Positions 10,117-18,366 of a DNA stretch of 64,000 nt are shown piece after piece; positions within the stretch are counted from its first letter, which is position 1; each line of letters begins with the position of its first letter. Source of the DNA: an uncultured Bryobacterales bacterium (GTDB taxonomy: Bacteria; Acidobacteriota; Terriglobia; Bryobacterales; UBA6623); contig CATOTH010000010.1 of NCBI GenBank assembly GCA_951813065.1, positions 248,001-312,000 on the forward strand. Direction: 5' to 3'. The notes under the pieces are model-generated. The model was not told the DNA's origin. It did not search any database and saw nothing but the letters and a program-made list of their open reading frames with translations. The position numbers and the translations under genes are program-made.

Positions 10117-10859
10117 ACGACAAGCGACTGCGAGAGCTCCTCCAGGACGTGCAGCAGGGCGACTGCGACATCGACCGGGCTGTCGGGGAGCTGCGGCACA
10201 TGCCGTACGAAGACCTCGGTTTCGCCAAGGTCGACCATCACCGTGAATTGCGGCACGGGATGCCGGAAGTGATCCTCGGACAGGGCAAGACCGTTGCCGA
10301 AGTGCGGGCGATTTCCGAGAAACTGCTTGACCGCTCGCCCAACCTGCTGGTGACGCGGGCAAGCGAGGCAATGCACGAGGCGGTGAGCGAACTGACCCCG
10401 GATGCGGAGTTCTTCCCGCGTTCCGGCGTTGTGCGGGCCTGGGGCGAGCGCAAGGTTCTCGGCAAGGCCAAGATCGCGGTCGTTTGCGCCGGCACCAGCG
10501 ACATACCGGTGGCCGAGGAGGCGCGTGTCACCGCCGAAGTGATGGGCAACGAGGTGGACGCCATTTACGATGTCGGTGTCGCCGGGATTCATCGGCTGTT
10601 CTCGAAGATCGATCGAATCGAAGCGGCGCGTGTGGTGATCTGCTGCGCCGGGATGGAAGGGGCGCTTCCGAGCGCGCTCGGCGGACTGGTTTCGGTGCCG
10701 GTTATCGCCGTCCCCACCAGCGTCGGTTACGGCGCGAGCTTCAACGGGCTTTCCGCGCTGCTCGGCATGCTGAACTCATGCGCCAGCAACGTCTCCGTGG
10801 TTAATATCGACAACGGTTTCGGTGCTGCCTACGTCGCGACCCTCATCAACCGGCTGTAG
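10113..10859 (+). CDS. larB: LarB, nickel-pincer cofactor biosynthesis carboxylase
   Basis: This 248-aa protein belongs to the PurE-like LarB family. LarB carboxylates and hydrolyses nicotinic acid adenine dinucleotide to pyridinium-3,5-biscarboxylate mononucleotide, the first step toward the nickel-pincer nucleotide of lactate racemase. Diagnostic segments are [53 protein letters not shown] and the C-terminal NIDNGFGAA. The length matches the family. No larC, larE or larA is in the window, so the partner enzymes must be elsewhere. The start overlaps the preceding stop by four bases. Confidence 0.93.
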   Translation: MNDKRLRELLQDVQQGDCDIDRAVGELRHMPYEDLGFAKVDHHRELRHGMPEVILGQGKTVAEVRAISEKLLDRSPNLLVTRASEAMHEAVSELTPDAEFFPRSGVVRAWGERKVLGKAKIAVVCAGTSDIPVAEEARVTAEVMGNEVDAIYDVGVAGIHRLFSKIDRIEAARVVICCAGMEGALPSALGGLVSVPVIAVPTSVGYGASFNGLSALLGMLNSCASNVSVVNIDNGFGAAYVATLINRL

Positions 10860-10884
10860 ATCTCCCTGTGCGAGACTGTCTGCT

Positions 10885-11718
10885 ATGAATGCAATCCGGT
10901 CCACCCCGATGCTGGCGCTCGTCGCCGCGTGCCTGCTTGTCACGGCTTCGGCCGCCCGCGCCGACTCCGGAGAGAAAAAACACTTGCTCGTGCTGGGAGG
11001 GTCCGCATTCTTCGCCCACGACTCTGTGTCTCATGCCATGTACACCATGGCCAAGATCGGCGAGCGGACGGAACTGTTCGACGTGAGGTTCCGCACGGAC
11101 ATGGAACTCGTCACCAAGGGCCGGCTCAGAGGGAATCGCAAGAATCTCGATTACTTCGATGCGGTGATGTTCTACACCCAGGGGGACATCGCCCTCTCAG
11201 ACGAGCAGAAGGCCGATCTGATCCGTTTCGTCAAGGAGGATGGCAAGGCCATTCTCGTGGCGCACAGCGGAGTGGATTCCTTTCGCGAGAGCTGGCCCGA
11301 GTACATCGACATGGTCGGCGGGGCGTTTGTCAATCATCCGTGGAACCAGGAGGTCCGCGTTCGCGTGGAGGACCGCTCCCATCCGATCACCAAACACTTC
11401 CCGGAAAGCGTTGTCCTCGCCGACGAGATCTACCAGGTCAATCGCTACTCCCGCGAGAAAGTGCGGGTGTTGATGAGCTTGGACCCGTCCAGCGTCGACT
11501 TGACCAAGAGGGGCGTGCAACGGGATGACAAGGACTTTGCGATCGCCTGGGTGCGCGAGTTCGGCAAGGGTCGCGTATTCACCTGCGTGCTGGGCCACCG
11601 CAACGAGGTTTGGGACAACTCGGGGATCCAGAAGATGTGGTTGGAGGCCTTCCGCTGGGCCGTCGGCATCACCGACGGCGAAACCGCCTCGCTGCCGCTC
11701 CCGACAGACGGCGACTGA
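10885..11718 (+). CDS. Exported ThuA-domain protein
   Basis: The 277-aa protein has a signal peptide (residues 1 to about 23, ending ASAARA) and a ThuA-type, type-1-glutamine-amidotransferase-like domain. Typical segments are HLLVLGGSAFFAHDSVSHAM, YFDAVMFYTQGDI, AILVAHSGVDSFRESWPEY, VGGAFVNHPWNQEV and GRVFTCVLGHRNEVWDN. ThuA proteins are linked to trehalose and other sugar utilisation and are frequent beside sulfatases and glycosidases, but their chemistry is not settled. The ATG at 10885 is chosen because it opens the signal peptide. The gene ends inside the convergent response-regulator gene, a 50-base overlap of coding ends. Confidence 0.78.
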   Translation: MNAIRSTPMLALVAACLLVTASAARADSGEKKHLLVLGGSAFFAHDSVSHAMYTMAKIGERTELFDVRFRTDMELVTKGRLRGNRKNLDYFDAVMFYTQGDIALSDEQKADLIRFVKEDGKAILVAHSGVDSFRESWPEYIDMVGGAFVNHPWNQEVRVRVEDRSHPITKHFPESVVLADEIYQVNRYSREKVRVLMSLDPSSVDLTKRGVQRDDKDFAIAWVREFGKGRVFTCVLGHRNEVWDNSGIQKMWLEAFRWAVGITDGETASLPLPTDGD

Positions 11719-12430
11719 GGCTCGGTTCCGGCTCGGTGACGAAGCGGTAGCCGACTCCCCGCACTGTGAGCAGGTGGCGCGGCTTGCCGGGGTCCGGTTC
11801 GATCATCCTGCGAAGCCGGACGATGAAATTGTCAATCGCCCGGGTATCGGTGTCTTCCCTCACGCCCCACACGTCGCGCAGCAAGCTCTGGCGGCTCACG
11901 TTGAGCCCTTCGTTCGCGATCAGGTAATGCAGCAGTTTCGCCTCTGTCAGCGTTAGGTAGTGGGTTTCGTCACCGACAGTGAGCTGCTGCCGCGTGAAGT
12001 TGACCGATAGCCCCGCGAATTCGTACGTGTCCGACACCGGCTGCTGCGGACTGTCCGTGATCCACCGCTGGCGCCGCAGCAAGCCGCGGAGCCTTGCCAT
12101 CAGGACGGCCAGGTCGAAGGGCTTGGGCAAGTAGTCGTCCGCTCCCGCCGAGAGCCCCTCGACGATGTCCTCGGGCCGCTTCCGGGCGGTGAGCATCATA
12201 ACCGGGACGAAACATCCCTCCGATCGGAGTCTGCGGACCACCTCGAATCCGTCAATTCCCGGTAGCATGACATCCACGAGCAGAGCATCGCATGGCGGGC
12301 CATCCCGGACCGTCTTCAAGGCAGCCTCGCCGCTTTCCTCGACTTGCGTTGCGAAGCCCTCCGCCTCCAGGTTGAACTGCAGGCCCCTGGCGAGGTGTTC
12401 TTCGTCCTCGACGATCAAGACTCGCTTCAT
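11669..12430 (-). CDS. OmpR-family response regulator
   Basis: The 253-aa protein carries an N-terminal receiver domain with acidic pocket EDE (8-10), phosphoacceptor Asp53 in LLVDVMLPGIDG, the MLTAR segment and the conserved lysine in YLPKPF. A C-terminal winged-helix DNA-binding domain follows (LTLTEAKLLHYLIANEG...VSRQSLLRDVWG...VGYRFV). It should control transcription after phosphorylation by the kinase encoded just upstream, with which it shares an ATGA overlap. The arginine-rich C-terminal 20 residues are encoded in the stretch that overlaps the convergent ThuA gene. The stimulus and targets are not evident. Confidence 0.92.
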   Translation of the reverse strand: MKRVLIVEDEEHLARGLQFNLEAEGFATQVEESGEAALKTVRDGPPCDALLVDVMLPGIDGFEVVRRLRSEGCFVPVMMLTARKRPEDIVEGLSAGADDYLPKPFDLAVLMARLRGLLRRQRWITDSPQQPVSDTYEFAGLSVNFTRQQLTVGDETHYLTLTEAKLLHYLIANEGLNVSRQSLLRDVWGVREDTDTRAIDNFIVRLRRMIEPDPGKPRHLLTVRGVGYRFVTEPEPSLSRRLSGAAARRFRRR

Positions 12431-13332
12431 GTTTGCTCCGCCAAAGGGAGCTCGATCGTGAACGTGCTGCCCAGGCCCTTGCCGCCGCTTTCGCCGAAGG
12501 CCCGCCCTCCGTGCTTCTTGGCGACCAGCCGCACGATGTACAAGCCGAGGCCTGTGCCTTTCGCTCGCAGCGACCCGTGGCTTCGGTAGAAGCGCCGGAA
12601 GACACGTTTCAGCTCATCGGGATCGATTCCAATCCCTTCGTCCCGGATCTTGATCGAGACGCCGGCGGCGCCCAGCCTGGCGATCTCGATCCAGACGCGC
12701 GCTCGCTCGCCCGAGTACTTGATGGAGTTGTCAATCAGGTTCGACACGGCGGCTCGCAGTTCTTCGCCGTTCCCCATCACCACGGCTGCCTCGCCCTCGG
12801 GGATGTCGCAGCGGATCTGCATGGCGCCCTTCTCCAGGCCGTAGGTTCGCTGGAGGCGGTCGGCGCAATCCCGAACCAGGTCGCGGACATTGACAGGCAG
12901 GCGCTGGGGCTTGCGCCGGGAGCGAACCGCTCCGGCCATTAGCACCTGCTCGATTGTGCCCTGCAATCGGTTCATGTCCAGCAGCATGGTCTCGTAGAAT
13001 TCCCGCTTGCGATCCTCGTCGAGATTGCGGGATTGCAGCGTTTCGAGATACAGCCGGAGCGACGCGACAGGAGTCTTGAGTTCATGCGTCACGGCATTGA
13101 TGAATGCGTCGTGTCTCTCGTTGCGACGGATTTCCCGCACGAGGAAGACGGTGATCAACACCAGACCTGTGATCAGCAGCAGCCCCGCGCCGATGCCCAG
13201 CACAAGCAGCACGCCGCTGCGCCAGTTGGCTACCAGCCAGCCGATGTTCAAGACGGCCGCCAGGGTGACTAGGCACACTCCGAGGATGATCCAGAAGATG
13301 ACGGATCGCTTGCGATGGCCAGCCAGGTCCAC
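12427..13332 (-). CDS. Two-component sensor histidine kinase
   Basis: This 301-aa membrane kinase has two transmembrane helices (residues about 11-34 and 40-65) with almost no periplasmic loop, a HisKA dimerisation domain with His83 in AVTHELKTPVASL, and an HATPase_c domain with N-box NLIDNSIKYS, DEGIGI and GTGLGLYI. The minimal loop suggests sensing within the membrane or through a partner rather than a periplasmic ligand. It is co-translated with the response regulator. The start is GTG at 13332 with no Shine-Dalgarno; a TATCAT hexamer ends five bases before it, suggesting a leaderless or very short leader transcript. Confidence 0.9.
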   Translation of the reverse strand: MDLAGHRKRSVIFWIILGVCLVTLAAVLNIGWLVANWRSGVLLVLGIGAGLLLITGLVLITVFLVREIRRNERHDAFINAVTHELKTPVASLRLYLETLQSRNLDEDRKREFYETMLLDMNRLQGTIEQVLMAGAVRSRRKPQRLPVNVRDLVRDCADRLQRTYGLEKGAMQIRCDIPEGEAAVVMGNGEELRAAVSNLIDNSIKYSGERARVWIEIARLGAAGVSIKIRDEGIGIDPDELKRVFRRFYRSHGSLRAKGTGLGLYIVRLVAKKHGGRAFGESGGKGLGSTFTIELPLAEQT

Positions 13333-13412
13333 GCCTCATGATAAGCACGAGATCCGAAGCGAGCCCGCCTGAAGGGGCTTCCGGCCGCTTACCGGGCGCG
13401 GTGGCGGTGTTG

Positions 13413-13418
13413 TAAGAT
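13413..13418 (+). promoter_or_regulatory. Candidate -10 box for tRNA-Arg
   Basis: TAAGAT lies 12 bases before the tRNA 5' end, the right distance for a start a few bases upstream of the mature tRNA. A weak -35-like TTACCG is at 13389-13394 with an 18-base spacer. Confidence 0.35.
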
Positions 13419-13430
13419 TAGGTCTGGAGC

Positions 13431-13507
13431 GCGCTCGTAGCTCAGCTGGATAGAGCGTCTGGCTACGGACCAGAAGGCCGGGGGTTCGAATCCTCCCGAG
13501 CGCGCCA
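13431..13507 (+). tRNA. tRNA-Arg (anticodon ACG)
   Basis: A 77-base cloverleaf with an encoded CCA tail. The acceptor stem GCGCTCG (13431-13437) pairs with CGAGCGC (13497-13503), followed by discriminator G and CCA. The anticodon stem TCTGG/CCAGA encloses the loop CTACGGA, placing ACG at 13465-13467. The T-arm has the standard GGTTCGAATCC. With A34 edited to inosine it would read CGU, CGC and CGA arginine codons. The 3' end abuts a restriction-modification remnant and has an imperfect copy at 15897-15910, consistent with use as an integration site. Confidence 0.95.
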
Positions 13508-13509
13508 TT

Positions 13510-14262
13510 TTATTGGTTCAAGTGGTTGACAACAAAGAGTTTATGAGAGTGCCCTAGGTTTGGCGCGTCGGCCGTGTGGAATGTGCTGGAGAACTGCGTG
13601 TCGAGGTCGATTCTGTCGACCACGTCGATCACCGTCCGGTTCCCCAACGAGGGGTGCAGCCGCAGCTTGCGCGCTGCGAACAGCACCAGGAGTGAATTGC
13701 CCGAACCCTGAAAGTGCCAGACCAAGCCCTTCTTGGGACGCCCGTTGACGATCCGCTTGAGAATGCGGTTCGCCGCCTCGACCTGCTCGTAGCGTGTAAC
13801 GGTCTTAGCTCGCCGTTTTCCCTTGCCCGTGGCGTAGGCTGTGTAGCTGCCAACAGATCCAGATCCGCGTTTGGGTGAAGCATCGACGAGATCGTCCGCC
13901 TGATCCGTTCGGGCGTCGGCGTGTCCGAGTAGTCGTCCGCCCGCTACGGCCCCAGAGCGCGACAGGCAGGCCGATCAATCTGGACCGTTGATCCTTCCCC
14001 TCGGTGGTGACCGAGCAGAGGCTTGGCACGAACAGCCGCGGCGCGTTGCGCTCGTAGTCGTAGTGGATCTGCGTCGCCCCGTCGAACCGACTCTGGCCCG
14101 GCCGCACCGACGTCTTCGCCTCGATGACGACCACCGGAAGGCCGTTCACCAGCAGAGCAAGATCCGCCCGACGCCGGGGCCGACGATCGTACTGTAGGTG
14201 ACGCCCCCGCAAAGAACGTCCCGGACCAGCGCCTCCACGGTGTTCGACTCAGTCAAGGTCAT
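13510..14262 (-). pseudogene. Decayed type I restriction R subunit (hsdR) 5' fragment
   Basis: Reading the minus strand from an ATG at 14262 gives MTLTESNTVEALVRDVLC, the normal HsdR N-terminus. The homology then jumps frame to RADLALLVNGLPVVVIEAKT (the HsdR nuclease motif), jumps again near 13940 to TPERIRRTISSMLHPNADLDL, and again near 13830 to TRYEQVEAANRILKRIV followed by KGLVWHFQGSGNSLLVLFA. At least three frameshifts are needed. Only about 240 of the usual roughly 1000 codons remain, and homology ends about 40 bases from the tRNA. The Walker A lysine is replaced: GSGNS instead of GSGKS. No functional nuclease or motor can be made. Confidence 0.85.
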
Positions 14263-14286
14263 GGCGGCGACTGCGTCTGCGTCGTG

Positions 14287-14643
14287 TTACGACGTGCCGA
14301 AGTTCTGGCCCGGCTCAATCACGAGCAGTGCCGTCCCCGGTTCGCTGGCAAACGTCCCGATCTCCTCGCGGTGACCACGGAGACGGCGTTCGATCTCGCT
14401 GGTCGAACAGTTCCCGAGCGCCAGCCAGATGACCTTCGGTGGAGCACCGAAGAGGGAGGAACGACCGCTGAAGTCCCCGTCCTTCGACACGATGGTGAAG
14501 CCGTGCTCCCTCGCATAGGTCCAAACGGTCGAGTCGTCCGCCGCCGCCAGACCGACCGCTCGAACGTGAACAACATCGCTCCAGATGTCACCAAGGCGGT
14601 CGCAGAGTCGCGGTGACAGATTCTGGTCGAGGAGCAGCTTCAC
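14287..14643 (-). CDS. DUF5615 PIN-like toxin
   Basis: This 118-aa protein begins MKLLLDQNLSPRLCDRL and contains DVVHVRAVGLAAADDSTVW and HGFTIVSKDGDF, the standard pattern of DUF5615 PIN-like proteins. The conserved acidic residues (D6, the AADD pair and the DGDF pair) are the probable metal ligands of a ribonuclease site. DUF5615 proteins are paired with DUF433 antitoxins in predicted type II modules. Its GTG start overlaps the antitoxin stop (GTGA), the usual antitoxin-first arrangement. The pair sits between decayed hsdS and hsdR remnants but is itself intact. Confidence 0.8.
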   Translation of the reverse strand: MKLLLDQNLSPRLCDRLGDIWSDVVHVRAVGLAAADDSTVWTYAREHGFTIVSKDGDFSGRSSLFGAPPKVIWLALGNCSTSEIERRLRGHREEIGTFASEPGTALLVIEPGQNFGTS

Positions 14644-14867
14644 CTTTCGCCGATCGCCACCAGACGGCGTTCGCGATCAGCGGCAAACGCGAGGCAGGCT
14701 CGGATGTCTTCGGCGCTCAGGTCCGGAAAGTCCCGGAGCACATCCTCCTCGGACATTCCGGACGCCAAGTAGTCGAGCACGTCGGCGACCGTGATGCGCA
14801 GACCACGGATGCAGGGCTTGCCGCTCCGCTTTCCCGGCTCGATCGAGATCCGGTCCGAATGCCCCAT
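14640..14867 (-). CDS. DUF433 antitoxin
   Basis: The 75-aa protein (ATG at 14867) reads MGHSDRISIEPGKRSGKPCI then RGLRITVADVLDYLASGMSEEDVLRDFP and LSAEDIRACLAFAADRERRL. This is the DUF433 fold, a small winged-helix-like DNA-binding domain that acts as antitoxin and autorepressor for DUF5615 or PIN toxins. The longer frame upstream of this ATG lacks family similarity. The start codon lies seven bases after a possible -10 box, so the mRNA may be leaderless. It overlaps the toxin gene by four bases. Confidence 0.82.
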   Translation of the reverse strand: MGHSDRISIEPGKRSGKPCIRGLRITVADVLDYLASGMSEEDVLRDFPDLSAEDIRACLAFAADRERRLVAIGER

Positions 14868-14874
14868 CGAACTC

Positions 14875-14903
14875 AGGTTACGCAACGTCCCACCATCGGT
14901 CAA
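14875..14903 (-). promoter_or_regulatory. Candidate promoter of the DUF433/DUF5615 pair
   Basis: On the minus strand TTGACC (14898-14903) is followed after exactly 17 bases by TAACCT (14875-14880), seven bases before the antitoxin ATG. The -35 matches five of six consensus bases and the -10 only three. Confidence 0.4.
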
Positions 14904-15138
14904 GCACCTGAGCACCGGCCAGCTATAATGACCCGGCCCCTGGCAACCTCGCGTTGCGCTCACTCACGGGAGCGATTCTGCTAGTCGGTGTGCCGCCGTG
15001 ATTCATGCGGAGGCATGTGCGTACCGGTCAACCCCCTATTGGGGATCTGCTGGCGGTCTCGCGGCGAAACGGCTCGCAGACAAGCGCCTTCAATGTCGTA
15101 GACGCTTCTCCCGGTCCACAGTTGCTGGCATGACAGCG

Positions 15139-15889
15139 TCAATCGCGGATTAGGCGCCTGGAGAGTGCAAGCTGTCGGTCCTTGTTGGGAATGGGTATTG
15201 GCAGGTCCGCCAAGCTCTGCGCCCCCAGGTGAGCGATGGAGGTCGTTTGCTTGGCTATGGCCGCGAAGGTGCCAGAATTCAGACAGTACTGAAAATACCG
15301 TTGGGCGAACGCAGAGAGGTTCGACGGCGCCAACCGAAAACGGACGAGCGTCTGAAAGCAAGCGCCCCGCACCTCGCCTCGGAAAATGGCGCTCCGTCCC
15401 ACAAGTTCGCGGCTGTGCCCTTCATTCAGCAGGATGTCGCCATCTCGGAGCACATACCGACGGGACTCGCCGCACGGCTGCATCTTCCAGCAGCTGTCCG
15501 AAACCGCGCATCGGCGCGCGCTTGCGAAGCGTTGTTGACTCAGCGCGAACGTCCAGGAGCGCCTGGGAGGTGGCTTCGACGCGCATCAACAGCTCGGCCA
15601 TCCTGTGCTGTTCGTCCAGCGGCGGCAGGGCGAACTCGTAGGCGGCAAGGTTCCGGTAGTTGGTCCGTGGCGACAGTGACTCTGCTGAGGTGCCGATAGC
15701 GTGCTGAAAAAACGCTTCTTGTTGGGGTATCGCGTCGGTATCAGATTCGCCCTCATTCTGTCCCACACAAGGCGCGCGATGGAAGGAGTCCGCGTGGAAA
15801 CTAACGAAACATATTGATACCACGAACAAATTTATTATCAGTAACTTTTGGCTGTACGAGACCAGTTGAAACAACCGAAAACCTCGCAT
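15139..15889 (-). pseudogene. Decayed type I restriction specificity subunit (hsdS)
   Basis: Minus-strand frames 15889-15422 and 15483-15139 together give HsdS-like sequence. The first has NYRNLAAYEFALPPLDEQHRM split across the conserved central repeat, followed by AELLMRVEATSQALLDVRAE, the coiled-coil spacer. The second has YVLRDGDILLNEGHSRELVG and LADLPIPIPNKDRQLALSRRL, a target-recognition half plus the C-terminal conserved element. A frameshift near 15480-15500 separates them and the N-terminal recognition domain is degraded. No hsdM is present. The order hsdS, toxin-antitoxin, hsdR on one strand matches type I loci that carry a small module between S and R. Confidence 0.75.
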
Positions 15890-15896
15890 TGGAAAA

Positions 15897-15910
15897 TCCC
15901 GCGCGCGCCA
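15897..15910. repeat. Imperfect copy of the tRNA-Arg 3' end (possible attachment site)
   Basis: TCCCGCGCGCGCCA matches the last 14 bases of tRNA-Arg, TCCCGAGCGCGCCA (13494-13507), at 13 positions in the same orientation. It lies between the hsdS remnant and the next intact chromosomal gene, where the far end of a tRNA-integrated island is expected. The GC-rich composition makes a chance match possible. Confidence 0.45.
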
Positions 15911-15962
15911 CGCTCACCGGACACAGGCGCGGTGATTTCACGCTCCGACTCTGGAGCAGTGC

Positions 15963-17195
15963 TCAGCCGGCGAACACCCGTCCCCGGTGCTGGCCGACCA
16001 ACAACTGGAACAGTCGGTGCGCCATTAACTCGTGGAGCGTGAGCAGCTCCTTGTTGGCATCGACGATGTCATCCACGTTGTCCGAGCCGCCCCCCCCGCC
16101 CTTGAGTGCTTCCGTGGCCTCGCGCATCACGGGATCCTCGAGGACCTCGCCCGCAATGTTCCAAAGGGTGATGAAGCGGTCCACCGCGGAGGGGAAGCTG
16201 ACCTTCCAGACGCCGTAGTTCGATGTCGTGCGGGGCGGCTTGAAGTCAAGGTTGAACGGGCCTTCGTATCCGTGTGACCGCAGCAGGACCAGCACGTTCA
16301 GCCAATCGAGCGGATTGACGACGCCGACCCCCAGGTCGACGTCGTGCTTGAGGGGGTAGCCGTCGTTGATGTCGAAGTGGAACAGCTTCTTGCAGATCAA
16401 GGCGCGGGCGAGCACCGCACGAGTCGCCCCGCCCCACATGAGTTCGTGGAGGTACTCGGGATTGAGACCCACCATCTCGGGGTGGTCGAGCAGGCCGCTT
16501 GAAATAAACGCCAGCATGGCGTCGCTGCTCGGCAGGAGGATTTGCGCCTGCGGCTCGAAGGGCTTGGCCTCAAGGCAGTGTTTCAGGGTCGAACGGCCTT
16601 TTTCCTCGGCCAGTTCCAGATCACGGGCGCAGGCTGCGTTCAGACCGTCCGCAAACCACCGCAACGTGTCGGTCTCGTCGATCGCCCCTTGGACCATGTA
16701 GCCCAGCGTGCCGGGCCAGTACACGGCGAACTGGGCACCCAGTTCGTGGCCGATCTCGACGGTGTTCTGCAGGCGCCTGGCGGCGTACTGCCGGACTTCG
16801 GGAGCTTCTGCCGCCGCGCTGGCGGCAAAGACCGGATGGAAGAAGGTCTCACAAGTGACCATCGAGCAGCGCACGCCGTTCTCGCGGAGGGACGTGTTGA
16901 TCCGCTCGACAACCCCCCATTGTCTGTCCGACAGGAGATCGTCCGTGGCGATCACGTCGCTGTCGTGGGTTGCCCAGCACGGGATTCCGATCTCGCCGAG
17001 ATTCCGGATGACTTCTTCGAATCCCACCGGCTCGCGTGTCGGAGCGTGGAACAGCGCCTGGCCTTCGTAGGCCCCTGCCCACTGCGGCCCGCTGATGAAG
17101 TACCGCCGTCGTTGCTCGGGCGTGTAGCTGCCTCCCGCGAGTTGCATGAGGCGGTCCGTAAGAGACCGTTGCTGGTCTCGGGGAATTGCTGGCAT
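15963..17195 (-). CDS. Xylose isomerase family TIM-barrel protein
   Basis: The 410-aa protein has a xylose-isomerase-like barrel. IRNLGEIGIPCWATHDSDVI corresponds to the segment with the catalytic histidine, CLEAKPFEP to the metal-ligand EPKP strand, GLNPEYLHEL to the next ligand region, KLFHFDINDGY to the HIDLN strand, and GPFNLDFKPPRT to the conserved C-terminal FDFKPPR element. The family interconverts aldoses and ketoses using two divalent metals. The true substrate may differ from xylose, since several loops diverge. A polyglycine stretch (GGGGGSD) near the C-terminus is a flexible linker. There is no signal peptide and no sugar kinase beside it. Confidence 0.7.
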   Translation of the reverse strand: MPAIPRDQQRSLTDRLMQLAGGSYTPEQRRRYFISGPQWAGAYEGQALFHAPTREPVGFEEVIRNLGEIGIPCWATHDSDVIATDDLLSDRQWGVVERINTSLRENGVRCSMVTCETFFHPVFAASAAAEAPEVRQYAARRLQNTVEIGHELGAQFAVYWPGTLGYMVQGAIDETDTLRWFADGLNAACARDLELAEEKGRSTLKHCLEAKPFEPQAQILLPSSDAMLAFISSGLLDHPEMVGLNPEYLHELMWGGATRAVLARALICKKLFHFDINDGYPLKHDVDLGVGVVNPLDWLNVLVLLRSHGYEGPFNLDFKPPRTTSNYGVWKVSFPSAVDRFITLWNIAGEVLEDPVMREATEALKGGGGGSDNVDDIVDANKELLTLHELMAHRLFQLLVGQHRGRVFAG

Positions 17196-17250
17196 TGATC
17201 CTAGTAGACCGGTAGCGAGCGACGAACGTCAAGCCGGCCAGACAGGCGCG

Positions 17251-18366
17251 CTACCGGCCCTCCGGGGGGCTGTCCCGCACGCCGAGCTCGACCGGCTTAT
17301 CGTAGCCGGTCATCTCGAGATAACCGACCCCTTTGACTGGCTCTCCACGCCGGTCTCCCCGATACCGCACGGCGCCTTCCCAGTAGACCGGGGCGGCGTT
17401 TCTGGGACTGACCACCTCCTGTCTGTCCATGAGCGGCTGGCAGGCAAGTCGGTAGCCAAGCTTGGGAATCTCCAATGACCACTCAACGGGGTATTCCGCG
17501 CCTGTTTCGCTGCTGCGCCAAGTGCGCCCCGGGCTCAGAGTGAACTCCGATCCGGCTAGACTGACTTTCTGACCGTCCCGGTCAACGAACGTGCCGAACG
17601 TGAACGCGTCGTGATTGCCCTGCGCGTCGCGCATCCCGTACACCATCAGGTCGTTGCCGTCGTCCAGTTGGATGCTCAGCCAGGTCCAGCCGGTCTGCCC
17701 TTCGGCCAGTCCGCCAGTCGAGAATTCGTGATCCATCCAAGCCGACCCTTCAACGTCGTATAGCTCTCCGTCCAGGCCTAGTCTGCCGGTCGCGCGCAGC
17801 CGGGTGAATGAGACGTAGTGCGATGCCGTGCCGCCGTCGGCCTGTTTGCGCGCGATGCCGTCCTCGCCGTGGATGACGAACGGTCTGGATGGATCCAGTT
17901 GCAGGTCGATGGACATACCCGCAGCGGCGGCTTGCAGTCGCTGGGCTGGCCTGCCGGGACGATCGAACTCCCACGTCGCACTCCAGTTGCCGTTCCAGAT
18001 CACCTTCTCCGTCTCCGAGGCACCGGCCAGCCCGGGGCCTCTCCGATTGATGCGCTCGGCGCGGTGGAACTTTCCCGAGGCAACGTCGCTCACCGCAAGG
18101 TGCGCCAGGTAGACCTGGCTGACGTCCCAAGCGGTTTCAGGAGGTTTGCCGGGCTCGACAGCGAGCCGGAAGAACGTGAGCTCGAATCCGAAGGGCCGGC
18201 CGCTCGAATCCCTTAGATTGCCTGTGTAGTACCACCATTCGTGCTCGAAACGGGGATGCTCGAAGTGATCGCGCGGAAAGGCGAACTCGTAGCCCGGTAC
18301 GACCGGTTCGAAGGCGCTCAGTCCGATTGCCGCCAGGAGCGGCAGTACCATTTTCCAGGGCCTCAT
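17251..18366 (-). CDS. AttH-like / carotenoid 1,2-hydratase-fold exported protein
   Basis: The 371-aa protein has a short N-terminal signal sequence (MRPWKMVLPLLAAIGLSAF) and a two-domain lipocalin-like fold. Diagnostic elements are FPRDHFEHPRFEHEWWYYTG, WMDHEFST and GWTWLSIQLDDGNDLMVYGM, typical of AttH and CrtC-like proteins. The neighbourhood fits the att arrangement: it overlaps an FtsX-type permease by four bases, and that permease follows an ATPase. In that context AttH is probably an extracytoplasmic partner of the export system rather than a carotenoid enzyme. No carotenoid genes are nearby. Confidence 0.75.
   Translation of the reverse strand: MRPWKMVLPLLAAIGLSAFEPVVPGYEFAFPRDHFEHPRFEHEWWYYTGNLRDSSGRPFGFELTFFRLAVEPGKPPETAWDVSQVYLAHLAVSDVASGKFHRAERINRRGPGLAGASETEKVIWNGNWSATWEFDRPGRPAQRLQAAAAGMSIDLQLDPSRPFVIHGEDGIARKQADGGTASHYVSFTRLRATGRLGLDGELYDVEGSAWMDHEFSTGGLAEGQTGWTWLSIQLDDGNDLMVYGMRDAQGNHDAFTFGTFVDRDGQKVSLAGSEFTLSPGRTWRSSETGAEYPVEWSLEIPKLGYRLACQPLMDRQEVVSPRNAAPVYWEGAVRYRGDRRGEPVKGVGYLEMTGYDKPVELGVRDSPPEGR

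Noticed and set aside
14924-14929. Perfect TATAAT on the plus strand
   Set aside because: No plus-strand gene follows and no -35 lies at the right distance; it is in a short non-coding gap of the island.
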